A stretch of DNA of 64,000 nucleotides. Source: Skeletonema tropicum. Lineage: Eukaryota; Bacillariophyta; Thalassiosirophyceae; Thalassiosirales; Thalassiosiraceae. The DNA is taken from contig CM074142.1 of the NCBI GenBank assembly GCA_037178625.1, forward strand, positions 1,736,001 to 1,800,000, in the 5' to 3' direction. The translations under genes and the position numbers were made by a program. This document shows positions 21,931 through 31,465 of this stretch, piece after piece. Positions within the stretch are counted from its first letter, which is position 1, and each line of letters starts with the position of its first letter. Below the pieces are notes generated by a model, which saw nothing but the letters and a program-made list of their open reading frames with translations, had not been told where the DNA came from and did no database searches.

Positions 21931-24900
21931 ATGAAAACAAAAGCACTCAAACATATATTTATTGCAATATTTATTGCAACAACATTTTTTTCGATGGGTA
22001 TTAACGTCACAATGGCGACGGAAGAGATGTGGCCACATGAGTGGAACAGGCAGCTCGAAACAACATTCTCGGCGTCGTCGATCGTACTTAGTACTGCAGA
22101 TGAACCTTACGGAAACTACGGCGCCATGTTTTACGTAAAAGCAAACTTCGATGTGACCATCACTGCTCTTGACTTTTATGCCGCTCGAGTAGAAGCAGGT
22201 GAGCCCGTGCAGCTGTATGGGCGTCCTGGGAAGTATAATGGATTTGAAACAAATTCGACCGGTTGGACTCTGATTTACGACAATACTTCATTGGAGTTGT
22301 TTGGGAGAACGGCCCCGAATACTTTATCTGGTTTTGATATCAATATTCCACCGGGTCAGTTTCATTCCTTCGCTCTCTGGTCGCCCAATCGGAAGATTAT
22401 GTACAATCCTGGGACTGTCGACGAAGCATTGTACAGCAGCAATGAATATATTGAGTTTTACGAGGGCGTTGGAATTACATCACTTTTCAATGGCGACCCT
22501 ACTTCTTTGATTAGTCCTAGGGTGTTGAGGGGGGAACTCAACTTTGATGTTAAGTTCACAGGACAGCCAAGTTCAGCTCCCTCTCTACAGCCAAGTTCCT
22601 CTCCACAGCCAAGTTCAGCTCCCTCTCTCAGCGCCATCCCGTCTCAAAGTCCATCTTCAGTGCCCAGTCAGCAGCCTTCTTTTCAACCGTCGAGCCAGCC
22701 ATCTGCCATCCCGTCTGAAAGTCCTTCGTCTCAGCCTTCGTTGATTCCATCGAGCGAACCATCTTCAAATCCAAGTGCCGTCCCATCGCAATCGCAAAGT
22801 CCTTCGTCTCAGCCGACCCAACTACCATCATCTCAGCCTTCGTTGAGTCCTTCGAATCAGCCATCTTCAAATCCAAGTGCCGTCCCATCGCAATCGCAAA
22901 GTCCTTCGTCTGAGCCAACCGAACTGCCATCATCTCAGCCTTCGATGAGTCCATCGAGTGAACCATCTTCAAGTCCAAGTGCCTCACCATCGCAATCGCA
23001 AAGTCCTTCGTCTGAGCCAACCGAACTGCCATCATCTCAGCCTTCGATGAGTCCATCGAGTGAACCATCTTCAAGTCCAAGTGCCGCACCATCGCAATCG
23101 CAAAGTCCTTCGTCTGAGCCAACCGAACTGCCATCATCTCAGCCTTCGATGAGTCCATCGAGTGAACCATCTTCAAATCCAAGTGCCGCACCATCGCAAT
23201 CGCAAAGTCCTTCGTCTGAGCCAACCGAACTGCCATCATCTCAGCCTTCGATGAGTCCATCGAGTGAACCATCTTCAAGTCCAAGTGCCGCACCATCGCA
23301 ATCGCAAAGTCCTTCGTCTGAGCCAACCGAACTGCCATCATCTCAGCCTTCGATGAGTCCATCGAGTGAACCATCTTCAAATCCAAGTGCCGCACCATCG
23401 CAATCGCAAAGTCCTTCGTCTGAGCCAACCGAACTGCCATCATCTCAGCCTTCGATGAGTCCATCGAGTGAACCATCTTCAAATCCAAGTGCCGCACCAT
23501 CGCAATCGCAAAGTCCTTCGTCTGAGCCAACCGAACTGCCATCATCTCAGCCTTCGATGAGTCCATCGAGTGAACCATCTTCAAGTCCAAGTGCCGCACC
23601 ATCGCAATCGCAAAGTCCTTCGTCTGAGCCAACCGAACTGCCATCATCTCAGCCTTCGATGAGTCCATCGAGTGAACCATCTTCAAGTCCAAGTGCCGCA
23701 CCATCGCAATCGCAAAGTCCTTCGTCTGAGCTAACCGAACTGCCATCATCTCAGCCTTCGATGAGTCCATCGAGTGAACCATCTTCAAGTCCAAGTGCCG
23801 CACCATCGCAATCGCAAAGTCCTTCGTCTGAGCCAACCGAACTGCCATCATCTCAGCCTTCGATGAGTCCATCGAGTGAACCATCTTCAAATCCAAGTGC
23901 CACGCCATCGCAGTCGCAGAGTCCCACTTCAGTTCCAACATATCAGCCTTCAGTGATTCCCTCGAGTCAGCCATCTTCAAGTCCGAGTACCATCGTTTCA
24001 AAATCACCCACAGTAGCTTCTACTCCACCGTCAATAGCTTTCTCGGATGCTCCCACGGATACTCCAGTAGCTTCGACTCCTTCACCTTCAGCTGCGCCGA
24101 ACAGTTCAGCTCCCTCAGACGCGCCAGTAACTTTGCCTCCATCAGAAGCTCCCACTGATTCCCCAACGAGTTTACCATCATCGAATCCTTCGGGGTCTCT
24201 TTCGAAAGCACCGACTCCCATGCAGCCCAAGCCTGCAACAGCAGCTCCGACGTCAAGTCCTGCGACTGTCGAACCATCATCCAGTCCTTCTTCAGTGGTA
24301 ACAACGAATAGTCCTACGACTTCGACTTCGGATCCTTCAGCCAGCCCATCATCGAGACCATCGATTTCTGAGTCGACTGCAACCCCAACCTGGCAGTCTG
24401 TTACAACTGCACCTTCTTTGAGTCCATCGGTGAAACCTACATCACTTCAGCCTACGACGAGTCCACTAGCTAGCCCTACAACGCCTGAGCCTGAGCTTAC
24501 CCCGGTGCCATCCTCAATTCCCACGGAGGCTCAATCTGAGGCGCCGATTCAATCACCTGTCATGAATCCAACACTTTCGCCATCTGCGAGTCCCCAATCA
24601 CCGTCACTGGGCCCAACACAATCTTCAGTATTCATCACAAAAGCACCATCTTCGACGCCAACGAAGCAACCTACAACCGTCCCAACAACTGCACTCCCTA
24701 CTCAAATTCCCACAGAGGACAATGTGCTGTCGTTTCTTCCTACACGAGTACCGACAAATCTTCCAGTTCAATCGAATACAGCAAGCTCTACTTTGCCAAA
24801 CTCGTCCAATTCATTGGCACCACAATCGACTCCATCTCCAAGCCCCTCCTTGGTCTCATCATTACGACCATCGCTACAACCAGTTTCTGGGACTGTGTCG

Positions 24901-24984
24901 GGAGCATACTCTTTTAGTCGAGGAGTTCGTAGCGGAGGTATCTTGTTCACCCTGATTGTTTCAGGTATCATTCACTATATTTAA
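21931..24984 (+). CDS. secreted Ser/Pro-repeat (mucin-like) protein
   Basis: The first ATG in the frame is at 21931 and gives 1017 residues starting MKTKALKHIFIAIFIATTFF, a clear signal peptide. Residues ~30-210 form a beta-rich, Tyr/Trp-containing globular region (GRPGKYNG, FHSFALWSPNRKIMYNPGTV). From ~215 to ~985 the protein is almost entirely Ser, Pro, Thr, Gln, Glu and Ala in PSSxPS and PTxxPT units, including about eleven 34-residue repeats. The last ~15 residues are hydrophobic (GGILFTLIVSGIIHYI) after SRGVRSG, so a GPI anchor or membrane tether is likely. The Ser/Pro part is expected to be heavily glycosylated, and the product a cell-surface or frustule-associated protein. The long antisense open frame over the repeats arises from the repeat composition. 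Confidence 0.8.
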   Translation: MKTKALKHIFIAIFIATTFFSMGINVTMATEEMWPHEWNRQLETTFSASSIVLSTADEPYGNYGAMFYVKANFDVTITALDFYAARVEAGEPVQLYGRPGKYNGFETNSTGWTLIYDNTSLELFGRTAPNTLSGFDINIPPGQFHSFALWSPNRKIMYNPGTVDEALYSSNEYIEFYEGVGITSLFNGDPTSLISPRVLRGELNFDVKFTGQPSSAPSLQPSSSPQPSSAPSLSAIPSQSPSSVPSQQPSFQPSSQPSAIPSESPSSQPSLIPSSEPSSNPSAVPSQSQSPSSQPTQLPSSQPSLSPSNQPSSNPSAVPSQSQSPSSEPTELPSSQPSMSPSSEPSSSPSASPSQSQSPSSEPTELPSSQPSMSPSSEPSSSPSAAPSQSQSPSSEPTELPSSQPSMSPSSEPSSNPSAAPSQSQSPSSEPTELPSSQPSMSPSSEPSSSPSAAPSQSQSPSSEPTELPSSQPSMSPSSEPSSNPSAAPSQSQSPSSEPTELPSSQPSMSPSSEPSSNPSAAPSQSQSPSSEPTELPSSQPSMSPSSEPSSSPSAAPSQSQSPSSEPTELPSSQPSMSPSSEPSSSPSAAPSQSQSPSSELTELPSSQPSMSPSSEPSSSPSAAPSQSQSPSSEPTELPSSQPSMSPSSEPSSNPSATPSQSQSPTSVPTYQPSVIPSSQPSSSPSTIVSKSPTVASTPPSIAFSDAPTDTPVASTPSPSAAPNSSAPSDAPVTLPPSEAPTDSPTSLPSSNPSGSLSKAPTPMQPKPATAAPTSSPATVEPSSSPSSVVTTNSPTTSTSDPSASPSSRPSISESTATPTWQSVTTAPSLSPSVKPTSLQPTTSPLASPTTPEPELTPVPSSIPTEAQSEAPIQSPVMNPTLSPSASPQSPSLGPTQSSVFITKAPSSTPTKQPTTVPTTALPTQIPTEDNVLSFLPTRVPTNLPVQSNTASSTLPNSSNSLAPQSTPSPSPSLVSSLRPSLQPVSGTVSGAYSFSRGVRSGGILFTLIVSGIIHYI
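22800..23921 (+). repeat. 102-bp coding tandem repeat, about 11 copies
   Basis: Units starting CCTTCGTCTGAGCCAACC recur every 102 bp from 22902 to 23820; the unit at 22800 is an earlier, more diverged copy (CAGCCGACCC). Each encodes 34 residues (PSSEPTELPSSQPSMSPSSE and so on). Units differ by few bases, mainly AGT/AAT in SSSPS or SSNPS, so the array was recently homogenised. Confidence 0.9.
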
Positions 24985-25703
24985 AGTGTAATTCTAGATT
25001 TGTACATATTTTGCAGCCTTCAGTTCCTTTACACATTTTGATCTTTGAATCTATTGTTTGTGCTACAATAGCTACATTAACATTCGGAGTTGAGTTCCCT
25101 TCTTATATTTCATAAATAATGTAGGACATGCCTCCTAGTACATATACACTCAGACAAAATATACCAAAGAGCAGGTTGTCCAGCTCGACCCGTGCACCCA
25201 TGGTCACATCTTTGTGGTTTTGGCAAGTGATGAGTCCTCATTCAACAGGCTGTGCTTTTTTCTCAAGTCCTGTCAACAACCGGTCTGGTACTGCCACGTC
25301 ATACACACATTATGTACATCAGATGACACATAAGTATGTAGTTAAGTACCGCTTTTACAAAATCTTCGAGAACGGAAGACAAGCAGCGATTAGAGAGAAA
25401 GGTCGTTTTTCGCTAAACAAGACTTTCCCCGCAGGGCAGGTTCGCTGTTCCGCCGTTGACGTTGAATTAATTTTGAATTCTTGAGAGAAATTAGCGAGAA
25501 CGTGTCAAGCGACTGTTGTACCGACATCAACAACTTATCGTTGTATTGTATGGGATTGTATTGCCACGACATGACCACCTACAATATCCTGTTCGGCACA
25601 TCAGGCCAGGCCAGAATCTCGACACTACTATCACAGCCGCCACATCCGACAAACACAGAAAAACCGTGATCGAGACTGTAAAACTACAGCTACAGCTAAG
25701 AAT
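24985..25703. other. intergenic region, no supported gene
   Basis: Open frames on both strands are short and have no recognisable motif. The region is AT-rich near 25000-25120 and should hold the promoter of the RING-Sel1 gene in its last part. I see no strong repeat. Confidence 0.4.
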
Positions 25704-26474
25704 ATGAAAATGAATGGCAACATCTTGTTCAGGCAACCCGAAAGAAGCCATCTTGGCGACTGTCCCATCTGCATATTACCACTATCACTGGACACCGAGA
25801 AATCCATCATGCAGTCATGCTGTACTACGACGATTTGCATAGGCTGCTATTATGCCAGTATAAAATATGAGGTGGCAAAGAAGATCGGAAAGGGAAAGAG
25901 GACATGTCCAATCTGCAGGCAGCCGGAACCAAAAACAAAGGTAGACGTCGAACGCTACAAAGCCAACAGAATTCGAGCGAATGACCCAGTTGCAATACGA
26001 GAAGATGGTAAAAGATTCTATCATCTAGGAGACTTTGAGGGTGCATTTGAGTATTGCGGTAAAGCAGCTGACTCTGGTGATGCGGAAGGGCATTATTGCC
26101 TCTCATTTATGTACAACGATGGGAATGGTGTTGAGAGAGACATGGCAAAGGCATTACACCATCTGGAAGTAGCTGCCATTCGCGGTCATCCCGAAGCCAG
26201 GCACAATCTTGGGGTGTATGAAATGAATCGAGGGAGGTTCAAGCGAGGAGTGAAACATTTCATCATTGCCGCCAACAACGGAAATGAAGATTCGGTGAAA
26301 GCCCTCAAGGAGCTTCGTGGAGCAAGGATCATCTGCCAAGAAGAGTTTGAATCCACTCTTCGTACACACCAGGAAGTCCTGGACGCCAGCAACAGTCCAC
26401 AAAGAGAGGCTGCATTAGCAGCTATGCAGACTTTGACTTTGAGTAGAAGTAGAAGGGCGGTACATGAATCATGA
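25704..26474 (+). CDS. RING-type zinc finger with Sel1-like repeats
   Basis: This is a 256-residue protein from ATG 25704. Near residues 20-75 there is a RING-like Cys pattern: CPIC, then SCCTTTICIGC, then TCPICRQ, so a C3HC4-like finger with Cys where His is often found. From ~100 to ~200 there are Sel1/TPR-like helical repeats (GDAEGHYCLSFMYNDGNGVE, then ALHHLEVAAIRGHPEARHNL, then HFIIAANNGNEDSVKAL). The C terminus is a short helical tail. RING proteins usually act as E3 ubiquitin ligases, with the Sel1 repeats as the binding surface; this layout is frequent in diatom genomes. Substrate unknown. The gene is followed at once by a diverged copy of its own 3' end. Confidence 0.8.
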   Translation: MKMNGNILFRQPERSHLGDCPICILPLSLDTEKSIMQSCCTTTICIGCYYASIKYEVAKKIGKGKRTCPICRQPEPKTKVDVERYKANRIRANDPVAIREDGKRFYHLGDFEGAFEYCGKAADSGDAEGHYCLSFMYNDGNGVERDMAKALHHLEVAAIRGHPEARHNLGVYEMNRGRFKRGVKHFIIAANNGNEDSVKALKELRGARIICQEEFESTLRTHQEVLDASNSPQREAALAAMQTLTLSRSRRAVHES

Positions 26475-26650
26475 ACATAAACCGAGGGAGAATCGAGAGA
26501 GTGATAAATTTCATCATTGCCACATTGATGGAACATCTGCCAAAAAGCTTTAGACTTGGCTTGGCTCTACGTACACAACAGGCAGTAGGGATGCCAACAA
26601 AGTCCACCTATCGAGGGAGGCAGCCAAAGCCCAAGCAGCATTATTTGAGC
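26471..26650 (+). pseudogene. duplicated 3' fragment of the RING-Sel1 gene
   Basis: MNINRGRIERVINFIIA resembles MNRGRFKRGVKHFIIA of the preceding gene, and later bases (ACACAACAGGCAGTAGGGAT, then GAGGGAGGCAGCCAAAGCCC) resemble its RTHQEVLDASNSPQREAALAA part in a shifted frame. This is a decayed tail of a second copy, lacking the RING region. Confidence 0.5.
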
Positions 26651-27012
26651 CTCACATGCACGTTTTACATTTTATGTTATCATTATGTCATTAGGAGTGC
26701 CGAACTCTCCTAGAGAGATTGACTTCATAACACTAATCCTCTCTAGTTTTCTAAATAATTTACGACTCTTGATTTGATTATGTTACAGGTGACTGTGACA
26801 GCCCCTTACTGCAATAAGATTTTATGTCAATTACGAAAACACTCAAGCAATGACTCATCGAGCTCGGAGCTCGGAGGACCAAGGACCATGATCATCATGC
26901 TTCTGACGCTTCCTCATCACTTCGATACAATATGAGTTCTCTAACTGTTGATGCTACGACCTCGTAAATAAAAACCCACGAGCTCAAAATAATATCAGTC
27001 GTTGCAATAAAT
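26651..27012. other. intergenic region before the reductase gene
   Basis: I see nothing definite here. The last ~60 bases (AAATAAAAACCCACGAGC) lie just upstream of the reductase ATG and probably hold its 5' UTR. Confidence 0.35.
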
Positions 27013-27978
27013 ATGAAGTACTACTGTCCTTTGCTCCTCCTCACCGCTTTCAACAGCGATGCATTCACATTGAACCGCTGCGTATCACGAGCATCAACAA
27101 CGACGGCTCTCCACGCCGCTGATGGACCACCTCAATATGATAAATTTCAAGCAACCTTACGTGAAGCGGAGCAAGTTGGAAAGGGCAGCTTCATGCTTCA
27201 CATAGACACAGAAGATGTTGTTGAGTATGAACTGGGCCATGTGCTTGCGCTAGAGCTAGAGATGGAAGCACCACAAAGTGATGGCAATGATGTTGATTCA
27301 AAGACATCCAAGGACGCCAAACAAAACGGAGGCTGGATGAGAGGCCCGTACACTGTTAGTCGTAGCACAGATAAATCTATTGATATCCTTGTGAAAGTAG
27401 TTGGTGAGAAGTCCAAGCTATTCTCTATCGCTACACCTGGAACACCTCTGCAATTTGGTGGTAAGTTCAAGGTGCCCATCTTGGAAGGAATTGATACAGA
27501 CACAACAAAACGAGTTGTTCTGATATCAACTGGGGTTGGTGTAGGACCATGTGTTGGGGCAATTGAGAAGGCAATTGACCAGGAATCTTTTCCTCCTATT
27601 GATTTGATTGCAAGCTACAGGACTGAGGATGAAGTTGTATACAAAGATCACTTAGACAAGCTACAAATGGAACACTCAGATAAGTTTTCGTGGAAGCCTA
27701 TCATCACAAGTGAACAAGGTAGAATGTCGTCAACTGCCGATAGCTTACGAGTGCTCAAAGATACAAACTTTAATGCCGGGTTAGACGATACTCATTATCA
27801 CTTAATTGGCAATGGTCAAATGGTATCGGAGTTCAAGGCGGGTTTGCAAAAGGCAGGAGTGAAGGATGATAAGGTGACTGTGGAGATGTATTTCAACCAC
27901 AAGGCTGAGGTAGACGCAGATGCAGTGAGCAGAATTGCTACTGCAGTTGCATTAGAGACTGCCCTTGTTTCTCAATAA
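27013..27978 (+). CDS. plastid-targeted FNR-like flavoprotein reductase domain
   Basis: A 321-residue protein from ATG 27013. It begins with a hydrophobic signal sequence ending SDAF (a diatom ASAF-type site with Phe at +1), followed by a Ser/Thr/Arg-rich transit-like stretch, so import into the complex plastid is predicted. The body resembles the ferredoxin-NADP reductase superfamily: RGPYTVSR corresponds to the FAD-binding RxY(S/T) motif, VVLISTGVGVGPCVGAIEKA to the NAD(P)-binding GxGxxP region, then ASYRTEDEVVYKDHLDKL and a conserved-looking C-terminal part with HLIGNGQMV and VEMYFNHK. The C-terminal aromatic of true FNR is not present. Electron partners are unknown. It is convergent with the BTB gene 75 bp downstream. 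Confidence 0.75.
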   Translation: MKYYCPLLLLTAFNSDAFTLNRCVSRASTTTALHAADGPPQYDKFQATLREAEQVGKGSFMLHIDTEDVVEYELGHVLALELEMEAPQSDGNDVDSKTSKDAKQNGGWMRGPYTVSRSTDKSIDILVKVVGEKSKLFSIATPGTPLQFGGKFKVPILEGIDTDTTKRVVLISTGVGVGPCVGAIEKAIDQESFPPIDLIASYRTEDEVVYKDHLDKLQMEHSDKFSWKPIITSEQGRMSSTADSLRVLKDTNFNAGLDDTHYHLIGNGQMVSEFKAGLQKAGVKDDKVTVEMYFNHKAEVDADAVSRIATAVALETALVSQ

Positions 27979-28053
27979 GAACAGGACATTTACAAAGTAA
28001 TGCAGCTTAAAATGATTTTCAACGCATACTTCAGAGAGGTTATTCTACCCCAA

Positions 28054-29340
28054 TCATCGTCTCTGTCTCAATATTCGTGCTTCATCTACAGATTCTTTGA
28101 ATAATTGTGCGACGACATCATTAGGAACATCTCTCACGATCCTTGCCATCATCTCTATTGGCGGGTTTTTGAAGTAAAGATAGTACTTCATGATTCTTTC
28201 AAGTTGCCATTTGAAATTATCCCAATTTTCCATTTGCCATCCCCTTTTTGTCAATAATCGAAACCAGGTGAGTGCGAGTTCAATTGCACTATCGTCACTT
28301 TCTTTTACGAGATATTCAGAGAGCCAATAGTTGAGGAGCGGCTCACAAAACCGGGAAAAAACGAACCAATCTTCAACATTGCGCTCAACATAAGCAGCAA
28401 GGAGCGAAAAAGTATGAAGGGTTTTTTGCTTGTCATCAACGATAATCCTCCTCATTATTACCTGTAACATTTCCGGTGGAATGGACATAAGCAAGGGGGA
28501 GTCAACTTCAATCAATGTGAACATCTTTGCGCATATATGAACTGCTTTTGGAAGGATTCGCCTCGACATATCATCCCTGATATCACGATGAAATTCGGAA
28601 ATGTAATGCTCCATATGATCAAGATTGAAATATTCCATATCTTTCTCAATGAACTCTGCAACTGCTTCGGTCAACCGAGGTACAAGGAAGTAATTTGCGA
28701 GGTACCTCATCGACTCCCAATTCTCAAAGTTGACGACGACTGAGCTTTCCAGCGGCTGTGCATATAAGTAATCAAGGAAATCAGGAAACTGCTCTGCTAT
28801 CTTTTCAGGAAGTTTCACTGTGCTCACGCAATCGGAATTCTCGCTATAGCAGTCAGATTGAAGCAACGCCTCAAAGTAGCCGCTTTTTTTAGGCCCCATC
28901 GCTAGTGCGAATCGATGGACATTGTACACAGTCACAATTTCCTCACTACAATCATCATCCTCTGTTTTTTCAACTTCGACCTTGATTTTCCAATCACTAA
29001 AAGACGATGTTTCATCCTTATCGTCTCTCCAAAACAAGAGAGCCTTGCTATCCTCGCTCAATTCAATTGATGCTGGGATATCTGGTACATATCCATGCGG
29101 GAGCATCTCTGTAACTTCCCATTCTAAGATTTCTTTCATGGCTGAATCGCTATCGCTAATATATTCCAACTCATCATCTGTTGGGATCTCTTCATCTTCC
29201 TCCATGTAGACGCTGCTGCTATCATCTTCGGCATTCTCGGCTTCGTGCACAATCTTCTCCCAATCAAAAAAGTCTGCTGTGTTGTCCATATTATTCGCTC
29301 CCTCGTTCTGGGGAGCAGCTATGCCATTGACATCATTCAT
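28054..29340 (-). CDS. BTB/POZ domain protein
   Basis: A 428-residue protein from ATG at 29340. The first ~85 residues are very acidic. A BTB fold is seen near residues 120-215: VYNVHRFALAMGPKKSGYFE, then VKLPEKIAEQFPDFLDYLYA, then ENWESMRYLANYFLVPRL. The rest is helical and BACK-like (FIEKDMEYFNLDHMEHYISE, LHTFSLLAAYVERN). BTB proteins of this kind serve as substrate adaptors of CUL3 ubiquitin ligases; a CUL3-like gene lies at 44649-47678, though the link is only inferred. No introns are needed. The 5' end is followed by a Ser/Glu-rich antisense frame, which is a shadow. Confidence 0.75.
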   Translation of the reverse strand: MNDVNGIAAPQNEGANNMDNTADFFDWEKIVHEAENAEDDSSSVYMEEDEEIPTDDELEYISDSDSAMKEILEWEVTEMLPHGYVPDIPASIELSEDSKALLFWRDDKDETSSFSDWKIKVEVEKTEDDDCSEEIVTVYNVHRFALAMGPKKSGYFEALLQSDCYSENSDCVSTVKLPEKIAEQFPDFLDYLYAQPLESSVVVNFENWESMRYLANYFLVPRLTEAVAEFIEKDMEYFNLDHMEHYISEFHRDIRDDMSRRILPKAVHICAKMFTLIEVDSPLLMSIPPEMLQVIMRRIIVDDKQKTLHTFSLLAAYVERNVEDWFVFSRFCEPLLNYWLSEYLVKESDDSAIELALTWFRLLTKRGWQMENWDNFKWQLERIMKYYLYFKNPPIEMMARIVRDVPNDVVAQLFKESVDEARILRQRR

Positions 29341-29815
29341 TTCTTCCTCCTCAACTTTGAACTCTCCTGCTTCTTCTTCTTCGACAGCGACAGTGTTCAG
29401 CGTTCAGCGTTACAACTTGTACCTCGCCTTGCTACTTCTACTTATCTTTCGCCATCATCATTTGGGTGGGTTTCTGCAAAAAATATATTTGTGAATTTCA
29501 AATGTGAGAAACTCGCGAAAGTAGTTTTGTCCTTTGAGATGTGTCAAGTGTCATGTCAAGACAAAAGGAACACGAACAACCCCTCGCTCCTGTTTGCTTA
29601 CCCCCCACCCCAAACTATCACCCTAGCCTAAAATATTTATCCCCCATCATTCATTTACAGATAATTACTATCAACAATGCAGGGGGGATAAGTCCTCGAA
29701 TCTCAGGCTAGCAAAATTCTTATCCCCGGGGGGGTTAGTTCGTGGATTTGGACGGTATGCTTGCCAAACTCCTCCGTCGCCTTCCATTTCAATCAATTCT
29801 TTCAACCTTCATGAC
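29341..29815. other. 5' flank of BTB gene with C/G-run inverted repeats
   Basis: There is no gene here. It contains the inverted pair TTATCCCCC (29637-29645) and GGGGGATAA (29683-29691), and a further CTTATCCCCGGGGGGGTTAG at about 29719. It marks the start of the rearranged zone. Confidence 0.45.
29637..29691. repeat. 9-bp inverted repeat, MITE-like or hairpin
   Basis: TTATCCCCC and GGGGGATAA face each other across 37 bp. A third related TTATCCCC follows at about 29720. This may be the ends of a small decayed transposon. Confidence 0.4.
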
Positions 29816-30212
29816 CAATATGGGCGCCCAAGCAGCAGGTGCAGTAAATGAAAGTCTTATAGAGGACTTCAACTTCAAGCCTGGACTCTGAGAGCATGTG
29901 CAACAGTGGGAGTAACGGAGAAGATGGACGTGTAGACATGACATTTACACCATTCACCTCATACCTCAGAGAAATATGAAGTCGGATAGATTTAGTTGTT
30001 GTTACAACAAATGTACTTCTATCTGACGCACAGCAGAAGTGTAGGGTGTGTGATTTCAGTCATCTGTTCAGTAAGAGCATATCTAAAAATCAATTAGCCT
30101 ATGATGCTACCACTACCAACTCTAACTCTAATCCCTAAGAATCAAATTCAAGCGAAAGTCTACTCAATTGCAACACCATACCTGTGCTGCATCGACGGAT
30201 ACCTCACTTCTC
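29816..30212. repeat. 3'-flank segment shared with 36070-36480
   Basis: This segment (GACCAATATGG...GCCCAAGCAGCAGG through CTGACGCACAGCAGAAGTGT to the stop of the last exon) is nearly identical to 36064-36480, the 3' flank of mini-exon gene copy 2. The 3' flank of copy 1 (33040-33390) is much more diverged. A short frame ending MTNMGAQAAGAVNESLIEDF is shared by both, but I cannot assign it. Confidence 0.7.
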
Positions 30213-30219
30213 TCTGGAT

Positions 30220-30377
30220 CTAGGCTTGGGCGAATACAGCAGCTTCATCCAACTCTTCCCCATCCTCCACATCCTCATTGTATTCGAAGTCCCAAGAGTC
30301 ATACTCCTCCTCTTCTTCATCAAAGGACAATTGATCAACGCTAGCATCTTCCTCGTCGCCTCTTCTTTGGCAACCTT
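30220..30377 (-). pseudogene. last exon of a third mini-exon Cys-repeat gene
   Basis: After an acceptor (ATAACAG) the frame continues in the same phase as the last exon of the two full copies (33392-33585 and 36490-36683): EGCQRRGDEED, then acidic residues, then ELDEAAVFAQA and TAG. The C-x4-C-x3-C-x-C module found at the start of the other last exons is missing. About 60 bp further (30440-30480) the sequence matches the 5' upstream region of the full genes (GTCTTCTTGGGTGCTGTTAT), so exons 1-9 have been lost in one internal deletion. Confidence 0.65.
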
Positions 30378-30489
30378 CTGTTATGTGAAATTTGATAAGG
30401 ATTAAAGTATGTTAGAAAGAAGAAAGAATGAAGTGAGGACGGTGTTCTGTGTCTTCTTGGGTGCTGTTATTTATGTTTTTTGCTATTGC

Positions 30490-30747
30490 GCTACAATGAA
30501 TGAGCACAAGTTTCCAACACTTGCCAATTTGGCTCGAGCTTTCCTCACCATTCCTGCCCCCTCCTCAGCTTCGGAGAGAATCTGGAGTCGTGCATCTCAA
30601 GTACTATCCGTCAGGAGGGCCAGCATGGATCCAGAACTTGCCCAGCGCATCATGTACACCCGTGAAAACAACCGCCTTCCACACATGTACTATGAAGAGT
30701 TGACGGAGAAGCCTCTGCCTCTGCTGATGCCTACCTTCCTCCATTGA
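30490..30747 (+). pseudogene. hAT transposase C-terminal (dimerisation) fragment
   Basis: The frame from ATG 30497 carries KFPTLANLARAFLTIPAPSS, then ASERIWSRASQVLSVRRASM and LAQRIMYTRENN. This is the C-terminal hATC dimerisation region, with its conserved P...A...L.IPA.S..SER.WS core. The DDE catalytic part and zinc finger are absent, so it is a fragment. It begins within the upstream-type sequence of the deleted mini-exon gene, so its insertion or a hAT-mediated rearrangement may have made the deletion. Confidence 0.7.
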
Positions 30748-31465
30748 AGGATACTGACACGGATATTGGTCAACACGACCACTTATTCCTCTTTGAGACT
30801 TGTTGAATGAGATGATGGGGGTTTGTGTGTGCTGCATGAGTAAGCTGGGGGGCTTTGATCGCAAGGAGCATTGGAATAGGAATAGATTAACATAATTGCT
30901 CTTATATTACTGCTTTCTCGTAAATCTGCTTTTTTGCTCACATTGGCTCACGTTAACTCACGTCCAACCTTCAGAAAAATTTGATACACGCAAGTTGTGA
31001 TGTGATGGAACTGACCCAGCTCTCTCTCTCTCTCTTGTGGTGAGGAATTAGCTAGTTGAAAGTTAGTTATAGTACCAGTAGTGATGTTATGTAGGTAACA
31101 GTGTCTATCTAACACTAGTTTACTGTTACGTAGAAGTTGCAAAGGCCCGCCCCGTACATAAGCTCTATCGAGGAGCGAGGAGGATCGAGGACAAGTACAC
31201 ACACATCGACACGAATGTATAGGAAGTTGAAACACAAAAGGAAATGTATGTAGATGTGTTTAGTAACATCCGATGTCTGCCATCAAAACAAAGCAGGCTG
31301 GCCTAGCACATCATAAGAGACGGATTATAGACCGATTGTGATACCAAAATGGTTAGTCCTATTGTACATCTATCACGTCATCTTAACTTAATTGATCAAC
31401 TAATTATTTACCTCAGTTACGACGAGGCTGTTGCTTTCCTCTTCCTCGACGAAAGACGTAATTCT
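30748..31465. other. intergenic region, no supported gene
   Basis: I see no gene. A CT dinucleotide run (about 31019-31034) and AT-rich stretches are the only marked features. Confidence 0.4.

Noticed and set aside
22628..24007. 459-codon open frame antisense to the Ser/Pro-repeat gene (HLDLKMVHSMDSSKAEMMAV repeats)
   Set aside because: It is a frame shadow: the 102-bp unit has no stop in that antisense phase. The sense frame has a signal peptide and a typical diatom composition.
25128..25484. 118-codon frame as a small gene
   Set aside because: There is no motif, no codon bias and no similarity visible; it is compatible with chance in a 700-bp spacer.
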